Shown here piece after piece: positions 20,715-34,399 of a stretch of DNA of 64,000 bases. A program made the position numbers and the translations under genes. Within the stretch, counting starts at the first letter, position 1, and every line of letters begins with the position of its first letter. The stretch is from assembly GCA_965153355.1 (NCBI GenBank), contig OZ231126.1, positions 106,826,001 to 106,890,000 of the forward strand, given 5' to 3'. The notes beneath the pieces were generated by a model. It had not been told where the DNA came from. It saw nothing but the letters and a program-made list of their open reading frames with translations, and did not search any database. Source of the DNA: Flaccisagitta enflata (taxonomy: Eukaryota > Chaetognatha > Sagittoidea > Aphragmophora).

Positions 20715-20815
20715 CTAGCCCTAATTCTACCCTACCCCTAACCCTAAAACCACCCCTAGCCCTAACCTCACACCTAACACCACCCCTAACCCTAAAACAA
20801 CCCCTGACCCTAATG
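20715..20815 (-). repeat. Degenerate interstitial telomere-type repeats (CCCTAA)n
   Basis: Contains ccctaaccctaaaac, ccctagccctaac and accctaccccta variants over about 100 bp. They correspond to TTAGGG on the minus strand, the common metazoan telomere unit. Many units are degraded (ccacccctaac), so this is old or was always imperfect. Confidence 0.6.
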
Positions 20816-21090
20816 TAAATCCCACCCAAAACCCATTGCGCAAAAACGTTGCTACAACGGAAAACAAAAGTCAATTCAGTTTCCTAGGACTCAACCTCGA
20901 AGGGTATACACAACATTTTCCAGACACCGTTACGCCAAAGACAGCTGGCGTTCACTGGCGGTGACTGGACCTTCGTTGAAAGAATCCAACAGCGTCCTCA
21001 GTGAGCAGAACAAGCATCACATCGGCGACTTATGGATAGAGACGAACAAGTAGTTTGTAGGATTCAGTAGAGGTCACTTTATCTGCATTA

Positions 21091-21582
21091 CACTTTTTTT
21101 TTATAAGAACGTCATTTTTTTGGCAAGCCTTTAATGTTCTTAAATTTTAAGCAGTTTCAAGGCTTGAACGTTCTTAAATTGTTCTTAATTAAAATGCACA
21201 ATTTAACCTTCAATTAAGAATGTTCTTAATTAGTTTAATTTTTTCATTAAGGGGAAGATGAAGGGAAATGCTAATGAAGCAATAAAGCAGGAGGTTTAAA
21301 CATTCTAAGTGAACTAAAATCAATAAAAGTAGTAGAAAGATACATGCTGCATAAACTGAAACATGATTTGCTGAACAGAAAAGATAGTCTGTCTATTTAC
21401 AAAGAATAATTGATTAAAAGAAAGCCCAGAAAAAAATTGTCTTAAATTTCTAAGATTTTAAGCCTAATGTTTTTAAATTTTTGAGGAAATGAAGCCTTCC
21501 AATGTTCTTAGCATGTTCTTAAATTCTTGACGATTTGAAGCCTAACGTTTTTATAAACTTGGTTCTTATAAAAAAAAAAGTG
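21091..21582. mobile_element. Small fold-back (MITE-like) element, 492 bp
   Basis: The ends are inverted: CACTTTTTTTTTATAAGAAC at the left and its complement (one base longer in the A run) at the right. The interior repeats AAGCCT..AATGTTCTTAAATT in both orientations. It has no coding capacity. A target duplication is not clear. Confidence 0.65.
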
Positions 21583-21678
21583 TTCCCCTTCATGACAAAT
21601 GACAATCATGAAATCAATAATCCTTTCCAAGCCTTATAATTGATATTGATTTGTTAAAATTCTCTCGATATTTTCAAT

Positions 21679-21679
<1 letters not shown>

Positions 21680-21762
<83 letters not shown>

Positions 21763-21993
21763 TCTCTTCATCTGTCTCTCCGTTTTTCTGTCTCTCCATC
21801 TGTTTGTCTCTCCGTTTTTCTGTCTCTCCATCTGCTTGTCCCTTCGTCCATCTGTCTCTCCATCTGTTTGTCGCTTTGTCCATCTGTCTCTCCATCTGTC
21901 TGTCTCTCCATCTGTCTCTTTGTCTGTCTCTCCGTCTGTCTCTTCATCTGTCTCTCCGTCTGTCTCTTCATCTGTCTCTCCGTCTGTCTCTCC

Positions 21994-22035
<42 letters not shown>

Positions 22036-22058
22036 CTGTCTGTCTCTCTCTCTGACTG

Positions 22059-22103
<45 letters not shown>

Positions 22104-22139
22104 GACTGTGTCTGTCTGTCTCTCTCTTTGACTGTGTGT

Positions 22140-22215
<76 letters not shown>
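21680..22215. repeat. (CT)n with interspersed (CTGT/CTCCAT)n blocks
   Basis: Perfect CT at 21681-21760 and 22143-22216. Degenerate GTCTCTCCATCT and CTGTCTGT units lie between them. Confidence 0.95.
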
Positions 22216-22219
<4 letters not shown>

Positions 22220-22220
22220 A

Positions 22221-22444
22221 GTTTGCTTCACTTCATCGGCACAGGCGAAAAACACCAGGCTGACGACATTTCCGCCGCTACCATCAGATGGGCCACAAAC
22301 TCTCTTCGATTCGGCTAGATGGGACTCCACTTCCACATCATCGCGTACAGAGCGTTTGGAGCCCGCGTCATGGCAGCGGAACCGCCAAACGATATCAAGT
22401 TCCTGAACAACTGCGGAAGGAGTATGAAGACATCACGGGCCAAA
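22221..22444 (+). other. Possible exon after a (CT)n tract, low confidence
   Basis: The (CT)n tract ends in TTCAG, a good acceptor. The next 224 bp are GC-rich and unlike the surroundings, and end at CCAAA|GTACGT, a good donor. One frame near the end reads VPEQLRKEYEDITGQ, which looks like protein, but no single frame is open through the whole segment. It could instead start at the CAG near 22287. I do not recognise a family. Confidence 0.25.
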
Positions 22445-22508
22445 GTACGTTTTCATTTCTCTCTTTTTCATCTCTCTGTGTTTGTTAGTAAACGAGCGAG
22501 TTTATGTG

Positions 22509-22573
<65 letters not shown>

Positions 22574-22921
22574 TGTAAAACAAGGCAATTCTTTGTTTTC
22601 TAATCAAAGACTTGCTATGTTTTAGCATGACTGCTTCGTAGCTTCAACCAATGAAACCTTCAAAGTAATACACTTATTAATTTCTTGATACCTTTTATTC
22701 AACTACTAAGAACAGAGTTAATCCAACGACGGGACAAGAAAGAGTGAAAAGCACATTCTCTCCAAATCTATCCTCGGGAAATTTCTGTATACTTTGAACC
22801 TCAACAATTATCTGCATATGTGAAAGAAATCTTGCTCATAAGTTCCACGCTGGAACTTTTATGAAATAAGAATGATTGATTAAATATCTTTCATAGTCTG
22901 CGATACCCCTCCATATTTACA
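22574..22921 (-). repeat. LTR copy (3' LTR or solo LTR), 348 bp
   Basis: About 95 percent identical by eye to 37032-37381, with small indels only. It has TG...CA-type ends. It is preceded on the minus strand by a purine-rich GAAGAGGGG at 22933-22925. Confidence 0.8.
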
Positions 22922-22934
22922 CAGCCCCTCTTCA
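22922..22934 (-). promoter_or_regulatory. Polypurine-tract candidate
   Basis: On the minus strand, TTTTTTGAAGAGGGGCTG abuts the LTR start. A U-box-like T run followed by AGAGGGG is the usual arrangement for plus-strand priming. Confidence 0.5.
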
Positions 22935-23219
22935 AAAAAGATGTTCCATCAATCATCAGTTGATATAAAACAATTATAAGAGAACAATCAAATTCAACAA
23001 TATCTGTGTCATCAATGTTAACGGTCTCTTGTTCTTTCTCCTTTTGACGTCCACTCCACATAGATTGTCACTGTATGAGTCTGTGTCGGCATTCTAGAAT
23101 TTTATGACTCACCTAATGTAGCACTACGGTTCTCACTACAGGTTATTGACAAGTTATTTGAAAGGTGATATACTAGGTTTAGTCAAGATGTGATGAGCGC
23201 GTTTTTTTTGTGTGCGTGT

Positions 23220-23928
23220 GTGTATGTGTGTAGTTCACTTGTGCACTTGGATAGACCCCACCCGCTGGGTGTGAAACAATGGGGATTTGTGAAGTGGCAT
23301 TGGTTCAGAATACCTCTGTAATTCAAATATTACATCAGTATTTTGGCTTTACTGCTGCTAGTAAAGATGAAATGAGAAAGGCAATCTGCCGGCAATTTTA
23401 ATCGTTTTAAACGTCTGCATAATCTTTTTTTTTTTTTCTTTTCTTTTGTTTGTTTTGTTTATTTATTTATTTATTTCTTTTTTTTTTTCGCAACAAGCCA
23501 GATAATGAAATTGTGGTGTGTACGTGTAATTTGGCTGCTCGTGTTTGCCAGTGCTACAACTGATACTAAAAGTGCTACAACTGATACTTAGTATATGTAT
23601 TTCTCTTAGTTTGAAATATCTTTGATGATGTTCTGTTTATGTTCAGTCAGTCTGTCATTTTTGTTAATTTTCTTTGATCTCGGTAATGGTCGGCATCTTG
23701 AGCTTTGACTTGAGTTTTGATTATAACAGTTCGAACAATAATTGAGAGAATTAATGATCCAAAATTTTCACGAAATTAGTAAATGAAAGAATTCAATAGT
23801 GGCTAACGCAGATCTAACAGTCGACACAATTCATATGTAAATTGTAAGTAAGTAATTATTACTTCCTAATAGCTAATACTGAAATGTCGTTTTCTTAACC
23901 CGAGTAAAAATTCATTAAGACAATTCAC
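23220..23928. other. No gene; T-rich interior of the LTR candidate
   Basis: Short T and TTTA runs at 23428-23488. I see no ORF or transposon structure here. Confidence 0.5.
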
Positions 23929-25639
23929 AATAGTACAGTGAGGTGTATCAAAATGGCCTCTAGGCTTCAGATCGACTCTGCCGCGGTTTTGGGCACGGGG
24001 TGGGTGTGGTAGAACACGAAAATACCCTTAGGGGGCTTCCCAAAGTGGTCCTGTGAGTAGTCCACCACTTGAAAGCTTGGAAAAATGGCCCCAAAATGAG
24101 CATAAGCTGGTAGTGACCTGTCAACTTCAAATTTTTTTTTGCTAGCCTGTTTTGGATGAATAAGCACATTTTTTGGACTCATTGGGGAGCAAAAACATAT
24201 AAGAGGGTAGTAGGGTGAGTGGGTGAGGGGGGTGCCCCATGGGGTGGGGGCAAGGGGGTCAAATTGGCCAAAATTCAGGTCCTGATGGAGGTGGTCATAA
24301 AAAATGACGAAAATTCAAAATATCAATTTTTTTGGTCAAATTATGTTGTAACTTGATGGTTTTAGCCAAAAAACCAAATCTAAATCGGAATTTTGGTTGA
24401 AAAATGCCAAATTACAGTTGTGGTGGTTGTTGGTGATTTTGGGGTTTTAACCATTCAACTTTGAAAGCTCATATCTTTTACACTGTTGGGAGAAAATATT
24501 TTTGGCTGGTCTCATTCAAAAAGCATAAAAAAAATTTTCAGAATTTATAAATTTTGTCCAGTTTCATTCAGAAATGGCGCTACAGTGATCTCTCAAAGTA
24601 CAGTGAAAATTGTGTATTTCAGGTGTTTGAACAATCTCATTTCGTTGAGCTATTTCTTCCAAGGAAATGGAGATAAAAATCGAAATATCAAATTTTTTGA
24701 TCAAATTATGTGTTGCAACTCAATGATAATAGCTAAAACCAGAAGTGAATTGAATTTTGGTGGAAAAATGCCAAATTACAGTTGTGGTGGTTGTTGGTGA
24801 TTTTGGGGTTATAACCATTCAACTTTGAAAGCTTATATCTTTTACACAGTTGGGAGAAAATATTTTTGGCCGGTCTCATTCAAAAAAGCATAAAAAAATC
24901 TTTCAGAATCTCATAAATTTTGTCCAGTTTCCTTCAGAAATGGCGCTACAGTGATCTCTCAAAGTACAGTGAAAATTGTCTTTTTGGGTGTTTGACTTTG
25001 TCAGGCTTTGTCAAGCTATATGGACTAAGTTAGTGGAGATTTAAGTTCACGGTTGGTCTCATTTGAGAGAACTTTCTGAATTGTTTCAGAACCTTGTGAA
25101 TTTGGTCTAGACTCATTCAGAAATGGTGCTACAGTGATATCTCTAAGTACAGTGAAAAGCATTTGTCCATATGTTTGATCCATCCCTGGTTTTGAGGCGC
25201 ATATCTTTTAAACAATTAGGAGAAAATATTTTTGGCTAGTCTCATCAAAAAGAGCCTTGAAAAATCTTTCAGAAGCTCATGAATTTGGTCCATTTTCATT
25301 CAATAATGGCAATACAGTGATATCTCAAAGGTACAGTAAAAGTGAATGTTTTCGGTATTAGACTCATCCCCTTTTGTCCAGCTTTATCTTTTGAGACAGA
25401 AAAAATCTGTCGGTGTCATTTGACAGAGCATTCAAAAATCTTTCATAAAATCATTAATTTCATCCACAAATGGTGCTGCAGTGACTCTCACGTACAGTGA
25501 AAACTGTTTTAGGTCTTCACATCATCCCAATATGTTTGGCTCTAACAATATAAATACATTGATACATAAAATTTGGTACCGCCTTAAAATGCCTGAAAAG
25601 GATGAAATTAACTAGTCATCCAAGGATTGCACATGGTCA

Positions 25640-25740
25640 GCGGTACCCGATGCCCTGCTTGGAGTGATTAACTGAAGAAGTGGAGTGAGAGCAGGGCAGC
25701 GGCCCCAAAGGGCCGATGTCCTGTAGGACACAGGGGTGAA
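25640..25740. mobile_element. Family-3 GC-rich hairpin repeat (GCAGCGGCCCC...GATGTCCTGTAG)
   Basis: A unit bounded by GGTCAGCGGTACCCGATGCC and GCAGCGGCCCCAAAGGGCC, followed by GATGTCCTGTAGGACACAGG. Related copies occur at about 37730, 38245-38350, 42060 and 44615-44690, usually beside (GTCY)n. The hairpin CGGCCCCAAAGGGCCG and the palindrome CCTGTAGGACA are the recurrent parts. Confidence 0.65.
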
Positions 25741-26586
25741 TTTCCAGAGGTCCTGAGAAGGCACATTAAAGGGCTGATTAGATCAATTGAAGCACAGTAA
25801 TGAGGCATGTAAGGGCTGATTTGGGGGTCAAGGGGTTGAATAGCATCAAGGATGAGGGAAGATTAGAGACCTGAGAGGGTTATTTTGAGGGCTGAATTGA
25901 GACACAAGTGATCAGATCCCAACATCTAGCAATGTATACGGAAAAAAATTTTTTTTCCCCAAACCCCTAATGACCGGTACGAGTCGATGTAGTATTGCAA
26001 GGGCTTTCATTTGATACCTCGTGACATTAACTTTTTTCTTATTTTATGTCCTTGCGACTGAAAATTTGAAAAATTGCCCTATTGGATGTTTCTGCCTGCT
26101 TTTTTGCGATCACCTCCTCTCTTTTCTTGAGCTAATTGATGATCAAGATTTGCCAAAAAAGACTAGAAGCACATTTTTTTAATCGGGTAAGAAGGGAAAT
26201 TGATCATTTTCATTAAAAAATGTATTGAAAGGCATTGCCAAAACAAATACTGGGAAAAGGCCCAACTACGAAAAAACGCGTACTTCATTTGCTAACATGT
26301 TTAATTTGGTGAAATAAAGAAGAACAGTTAGTGTGTCATTCACGGCAACTAATACCTGTTTAACATATGCTTGCTGTATTTGTCATAAATGTATATTCAC
26401 TAATTTTTCTTGACCTTTCAGCAAGTTTTCGCGCATAGACTCAGGGCATCTTTCAAGAGACAGAAGTTCTCTTACAATTTCCATGAATCGCCATTCGCTC
26501 CAATAGGAGACGCCATTAAAATTTGATAAATTCTTGCAAGTGGCGACTTTATCCATGGTAAGAAAGAAACAAGGTCATTAGACCTA

Positions 26587-26806
26587 AGTCGCGTGCATCG
26601 GCACTTTCAAAAAATGTCAGGCAGACATACGACAAACAATTTTTTTTCAAAAACACTTGACAAACGACTGTTCACTAGTCAAAGTTTCATTTCATTATTA
26701 AGAGGCATAAAAATGTGATAAAAAGCCTTTAAAACAACTTTGTGACCGACTTTGTGACGGACCGACGGACCAAAAAGTGGCTTATAGAGTCGCGTAGCAC
26801 GCGACT
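26587..26806 (-). mobile_element. Family-1 hairpin/(GTCY)n element nested in the Mutator-like element
   Basis: AGTCGCGTGC at 26587-26596 is inverted relative to the terminal hairpin AGTCGCGTAGCACGCGACT at 26788-26806. A short GACCGAC/GGACCGACGG run lies just inside the hairpin. This copy is about 220 bp and shows the minimal architecture of the family. Confidence 0.75.
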
Positions 26807-27039
26807 AAAAAACGAGTAAAGACACGCGCTAATAGTAGAGGATGAGTTTTGAAAAAAAACTTGCCCCCTGAAGTGTCTAGAGTCATTGAAGGCGCAAATC
26901 ACTACTGATCTTGGCGTTCTTGGTTTTGTTTGACTGAGGTTGGATTTCTCTCGCCGTCGGTGTTAACTATACATCATTATTTTCTTCTTAGGGGCCCCTA
27001 AGGGCCCCCAAAAAAAGCCCTTGAGGATTTCTTTTTTTA

Positions 27040-27340
27040 AAGTGGGGTGCAATCGACAGGAAATTGTTTGGTTTGCCTAGATCCCAAATCTTGTATTTTC
27101 ACATTTTTTCAAAGAACTTTGCTAATTTTTGTGTCGCTCGTCAGGGACTTTTTTTGAAAAGTGGTTTTCAAAAGTGGGGTGCAATCAATAGGAAATTGTT
27201 TGAGTTGCTTAGATCCAAAATCTTGTATTTTCATTTTTTTTCAAAAAACCTAAAAATTTTTATATCGCTTGTCAGGGACTAAAAAGAAAAAATTACAAAA
27301 TATCTTTTTTTGAAAAATGGTGCAATCAATAGGAAATTGT
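27040..27340. repeat. Three tandem units of roughly 130 bp
   Basis: 'gtggggtgcaatcgacagg' at about 27041 recurs at about 27174 and, diverged, near 27318. Each is followed by 'aaattgtt' and 'cctagat..aatcttgtatttt'. The array is in the interior of the Mutator-like element and is not coding. Confidence 0.75.
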
Positions 27341-29458
27341 TCAACTTGCCTAGATAGACAATGAGGATCATATTTCATTTTGTATTTTAAGTATTGATCG
27401 TTTTAAGCTGGTTAAGAGCGCCTTTCAATTTTTGTTAAAACCTGAATTTTCTTGAATTGCAATGTTAAGTGATGTATTTCTTTAAAAGTCAAAAAATGGT
27501 GACTCAATCTTGTCTTTGATTACTCATGGATCCGTTATAAGAGTATTCGTGATTTCTGAGCATAACAGCCCCTGCCCACCCAAAAATTTAGCCCCTGCCC
27601 GATGATTGACTGCCCCTGCCCCTGAGTGTACTGCCCCTGCCCACCCGCCAGCGACTGCTTATTGGCCGTGTATCCGGCCTTGTTTGAATGAGACTGGCCA
27701 AAAATATTTTCTCCCAACTGTGTAAAAGATATGAGCTTTCAAAGTCAAATGTCACCAACAACCACCTCAACTGTAATTTGGCATTTTTTAACCAAAACTC
27801 CAATTCACTTCTGGTTTTTTGGCTATTATCATTGAGTTGCAACTCATTTGACAGAAAAATTTGATACTTCGATTTTGTCTCTATTTCCTTAAAAAGAAAT
27901 AGCTCAGCGAAATGAGATTGTTCAAACACCTGAATTACACAATTTTCACTGTACTTTGAGAGATCACTGTAGCGCCATTTCTGTAGGAAACTGGACAAAA
28001 TTTATGAGATTCTGAAAGATTTTTTTATGCTTTTTTGAATGAGACCGGCCAAAAATATTTTCTTCCAACTGTGTAAAAGATATAAGCTTTCAAAGTTGAA
28101 TGGTTATAACCCCAAAATCACCAACAACCACCACAACTGTAATTTGGCATTTTTCCACCAAAATTCCAATTCACTTCTGGTTTTTTGGCTATTATCATTG
28201 AGTTGCAACATAATTTGATCAAAAAATTTGATATTTCGATTTTTATCTCCATTTCCTTCGAAGAAATAGCTCAACGAAAGGAGATTGTTTAAACACCTGA
28301 AATACACAATTTTCACTGTACTTTCAGAGATCACTGTAGCGCCATTTCTGAAGAAAACTGGACAAAATTTATGAGATTCTGAAAGATTTTTTTATGCTTT
28401 TTTGAATGAGACCAGCCAAAAATATTTTCTCCCAACAGTGTAAAAGATATAAGCTTTAAAAGTTGAATGGTTAAAACCCCAAAATCACCAACAACCACCA
28501 CAACTGTAATTTGGCATTTTTCAACCAAAATTCCGATTTAGATTTGGTTTTTTGGCTAAAACCAACAAGTTACAACATAATTTGACCAAAAAAATTGATA
28601 TTTTGAATTTTCGTCATTTTTTACGACCACCTCCATCAGGACCTGAATTTTGGCCAATTTGACCCCCTTGCCCCCACCCCATGGGTCACCCCTCTCACCC
28701 ACTCACCCCACTACCCTCTTATATGTTTTTGCTCCCCAATGAGTCCAAAAAATGTGCTTATTCATCAAAAACAGGCTGGCAAAAAAAAATTTGAAGTTGA
28801 CAGGTCACCACCAGCTTATGCTCATATTGGGGCCATTTTTTCAAGCTTTTAAGTGGTGGACTACTCACAGGACCACTTTGGGAAGCCCCCCAAGGGTATT
28901 TTCGTGTTCTACCACACCCACCCCGTGCCCAAAACCGCGGCACAGACGATCTGAAGCCTAGAGGCCATTTTGATACACCTCAATAGTACAGTAATAAAAG
29001 ATTTTCATAGTTATTCACTCTCACATCTGTATGTCAGTCATTTGTCTAGCCCATTCCAATATTCTCATGTATTCTTGTCATTAAATATGTCAAAAGGTCC
29101 ATTTGTCAAAATTCTGAGGGCCAATAATTCTTCTGTAAATTATGTTTTCTTTTAGGATTTAATGATTTCTATAAGGTGTAATTTTACCCTAAGTTTACAT
29201 TCAAATGTTATACAACTCTCCTACACGTAAACTTACACCTAATAGAAGTATTCCTCTTCCCTCCCAGTCCAGTTATAAGGTCTTACAAAAAAAAGCATCA
29301 ATTTACTTCAGAATTCCTTAGTAAAACTTCTACTTTTTACTGTAAGACCTTTCATCCATCCATCTGTGTCCTGTCAAGGTGGGTCCGCAATCTAGCGTTC
29401 TCCAAAAGGAGTCAGTCAAGTCCATTATACCAAACTAACCCTAAACCAATTCCTTATA

Positions 29459-29482
29459 CTCTCCCTCTCTCTCTCTTTCCCG

Positions 29483-29574
<92 letters not shown>
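29459..29574. repeat. (CT)n microsatellite
   Basis: About 100 bp of CT ending in CACACACAG. Confidence 0.98.
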
Positions 29575-29580
<6 letters not shown>

Positions 29581-30399
29581 GTCAGTCTTTCTATAAATGT
29601 CATCAGTCTGTTCAGTCTGTGACAGGCCATGCGCACATTGGTTTATGGCATACATTCATTCCTCACAGTCACAATCGGCCAACACAGACAAAACAACTTG
29701 CCAACGCAGCTAAGCAAACTTCACAATCGGTCATTACAGACAACAGGATGGTCAACGGTCGCTAAGGAGGCCCAATGCCAAACCTGCATTTGTCAATTGA
29801 AGGAAAAATTGCTGTGTACGCTTTAAGCTATACCACCTTCATATTTTCACTCCGTGGTTAATCATTGACAGTTTCAATCTTTCTTTATCTAATTTGGATA
29901 AAAATCTAAAGGTTAGAAATGAATAGAAATCTTATAATTTTATGTCCTAAAGATATACATTAACAATTTCAGGATACTTTTAGGAGAACAGTATCACTAG
30001 TAATTTCCTTTCCTTATAGACAGACTATCCCGCCCGCAACACTGGACGGACGGACCAATGGACGGACCAACAAGGGTTGCATGTTTTCAACCAGAAACAA
30101 CGCCCAGCACTCAGCAGTGACAATCCGGTTGAGCTAGTGTGCGGCAGGAAACAAAAAGACACCCTTAAAGGCGTCGCTATGTAGGCGGGGCTCCACTGTA
30201 ACCAACCCCCGCTTGTTCAACAAAATCAATCCCAAGCCCATTTGTCCATCTGTCCGTCCACAAATAAAAATCCAAAGTCTTGAGAATGAATTTTCAAAAA
30301 TAGAAAAAAAAATTGTCATCGGTCTGTCTGTAAGTTTGTGTTCCTCCCTCATTTTTGACCTAAACATGACGCAGGCTTCCTTCTCCTGCCGTGTCATTC

Positions 30400-30835
30400 G
30401 GTCCTAACCTGGTCTTGGTACCACACTTACGGGAAGTGGTGTCCGATATAAAAATGTTTTGCTCAACAAGAGCTCCCCAGTCTATCGGGGATAAACTATG
30501 CTCAACAAGAGCTCCCCAGTCTATCGGGGGACCTGTTACTAATCTCCCTTTACATGGCCCCATCGCAGCACATGTCTGGTCAGAGCCAACGCTAGGGGGC
30601 AGTCCTAGCGCTCCCTACCGGCAAGGACTCTGCCAAGTCAGCCCGACCAATGGCCACCCTCCAGAAGCACAGGTCTGACATTCTGGAAGGTGGAGCTATA
30701 CTTTGCGTGGGAGTATAGCTACTGACCCACTTCTCTGAACTCTCAGAGACCCCGACTCCCGGGGGACTCTTTCAAGTTCCAATGCGTTGGAAGTAAGAGG
30801 ACTGACTACCATACCACACAGTAGCCAAGTCCTAA
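30400..30835. other. GC-rich segment with a duplicated 30-bp motif, unidentified
   Basis: The motif GCTCAACAAGAGCTCCCCAG followed by TCTATCGGGG occurs twice in tandem (30460-30492 and 30498-30530). A hairpin CTATACT-TTGCGTGGG-AGTATAG lies at about 30693-30718. Base composition is clearly higher in GC than the neighbourhood, suggesting an inserted element or SINE-like sequence. No ORF or RNA gene is recognised. Confidence 0.4.
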
Positions 30836-31154
30836 AAGGAAATAAAATGAAAATGTTGGAGTGAACCTACACCCCTACATGTTCAAGAAGCCAAATAAAA
30901 TGTCAAATGAAGCCACCTTAGCTTTCATTGAAAATGTTATTTCGCTCAAGATAGAAGAAAGAAAAAAAAAAAAACAAAGCTAGAAATAAAACAGGAGAAA
31001 TGAACAATTTGAATTGACAAATTTAACAGATCAACAACCAACACCCATCTTAAGATTTTAAAACAACTCAATTAGTACCTAACATCGCCTACCATTCTTC
31101 TCTTTTACAGTGCAGGAGAGATGGACACTAAAATACAATGTTCAAGCAGCAGCA

Positions 31155-31231
31155 ATACCCGACAAACGGATGGATCAACCGACAGACTGACGGACTGATA
31201 TTGCAAGTTATTGAGTCGCGTGAACGCGACT
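31155..31231 (-). mobile_element. Family-1 hairpin/(GTCY)n element, terminal fragment
   Basis: A hairpin AGTCGCGTGAACGCGACT at 31214-31231 is preceded by a degenerate (GACGGACT)n run. The distal end of the element is not identified. Confidence 0.6.
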
Positions 31232-32599
31232 ACAAATCATACCTACTATCATGACATTTGACCATCCCCGTATCATGCAAACAACATCAATAACCTATCA
31301 TTGCAGTACTTGACTGACTGACTATCCAATGGACGGACGTATGGATACCAAAAATACAACGCAGTCTTGACTTAACCACCCAGAGAGAATCAAATGTCGT
31401 TCTACCATCAACACATCACGTGTCACAGACACGTGATTAGAGAACACGAAAAAATATGTGGCAAATTCAACACACACCATTTTCGACACACCTAATTTAC
31501 CCCAGATTTAACATGAGGGTTGGGCGGCTACAACTGACGAAACGAACGATCAACAAGTAACAAACAAACAAACAAACAAACAAACAAACAACCAAACAAA
31601 CAGACAAACATACAAATGGATAAACCCTCTAAGTGACGTATGACATCGCGCTTCGAAAGGCAACATTTGGTACGTCAATAAGAAAAATTCAAAAATAAAG
31701 AAAAAAGAATTGAATCCTTATGCAAAATCAACAAACTAGATCATTGATTTTCTGAATAACCATTTTTTTTTAACCAATTGCAACAATTTCCTAACAGAAA
31801 TCAATGTTCAACAAATAACTTTTTTTCATTGATGTGGGGCCTGTTAAAATTTTAAGAATGCAATAGAATAATTTTACAAAATGAGAAATAGTCTTGCTTT
31901 TAGTTTTAACTATAAAGAGAACTGTTATCATTTGGATACAGAATTTTCTTGCATCTGAAATTCCAATAGCAGAATAAAAACATGATCATACAGTTTTTTA
32001 AAAATTTGCATTTTTTTTTCTTTAATTCATTTTTTTTTCTTTAATTCATTTCTTTTTTTAAATTAATTTACATGATTAGAATCACTTTTAAGGCATTTAG
32101 TGATAAAAACTATATACCCCAAGCATCTCAACAACAATTTGTTTTCGAAGAATCGCCGTCATATGCCATACATGCACACTCAACCCTCGTTCATGCTTTC
32201 AGCAATCAGACCAAAAGAGGAATAGACTATTGGCAAACCGACTAAACTGACATACCATATAACACTATGATGCAAGGTCTCTTGCAATCTTGTTCAATGA
32301 TGCTATCAAGTATTATAAAAATACGCATTATTCGTTTTTTTTTTTTTTTTAAATCTTAAGAATGGTCAACTACGAAAAAGTAAAAAATGAAAAATCTTTC
32401 GCTTTGTATCAACTCACCCAATTGCAATTCCTACCCTGTGAATAAAATTGTATAAGCCAGCCACACGATCGGACAGCCCGAATCTAGTTCAAGCAATAGA
32501 CATTGGATAAAAAAAACGGAATAGAGGGAAATAAGAAGGTGAAGAGGCGAATCCTGTACATTATTTATCTTATTTTTAAAAACGTCAATCTCAAAGATA

Positions 32600-33833
<1,234 letters not shown>

Positions 33834-34159
33834 AGTCTACTTGTGTCTCTGTTTAACTTCAGATATATAATTTTTTTAGTAACATCATACATATCCTCCC
33901 TATGACCATCTCCAAAAAAAAAATATATATATCAGGACTCGCATAAGGCAAAAATAGTCATATACGAATCAATTCATTATGAACAGACCAACAGACAAAC
34001 CGACCAACCAACCAGTCAACTGACAAATCACTAACCAACTCAGAGGTACGTTTGGTCATACTCAGAGGTATGCAAACTTTATAATTAAAATGTTAAACTC
34101 ACTCGTCCATTTCCGCTTTACCAGGATTGGATCCTCCTCTCCAATCCAACAAACAAAAC

Positions 34160-34165
34160 TATGAC

Positions 34166-34213
<48 letters not shown>

Positions 34214-34260
34214 AATGATGATGATGAAGACTACGACGATGAGATTTACGACGACGGCGA
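34160..34260. repeat. (GAC)n trinucleotide tract
   Basis: Mostly GAC codons giving poly-Asp in one frame (34127-34387), ending in Asp-rich but less regular sequence. It could be an acidic coding stretch, but no flanking exon structure supports this. Confidence 0.85.
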
Positions 34261-34399
34261 TGACTTTAAGGACAATTACGGCGTAAACGACGATGACGTC
34301 AACTTTAACCACGCCAATGCAATGCAATGCATCACCTACACCCCTTCAACGGGAGATTCACAACTTCCCCCCTTTCCTTCGCATTAAGAAAATTGTATC

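Larger units (their letters stand above)
23940..28981. mobile_element. Mutator-like fold-back element, 5042 bp, 1-kb terminal inverted repeats
   Basis: The ends are GAGGTGTATCAAAATGGCC and its exact complement. The inverted homology runs about 1.04 kb (23940-24985 against 27940-28981). Both ends are flanked by the direct repeat AATAGTACAGT (23929-23939 and 28982-28992), an 11-bp target duplication. Long terminal inverted repeats and 9 to 11-bp duplications are the hallmark of Mutator-like elements, so that is the best class. No transposase frame is present, so it is non-autonomous. The arms contain about 360-bp internal repeats with CAGTGATCTCTCAAAG, and the interior has acquired smaller elements. 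Confidence 0.87.

Noticed and set aside
30660-30730. Small nuclear RNA-like hairpin
   Set aside because: The stem-loop CTATACT/AGTATAG lacks the Sm site and other conserved parts of spliceosomal RNAs.
34127-34387. Poly-Asp protein
   Set aside because: Derived from (GAC)n. No splice sites or conserved ends support a gene.
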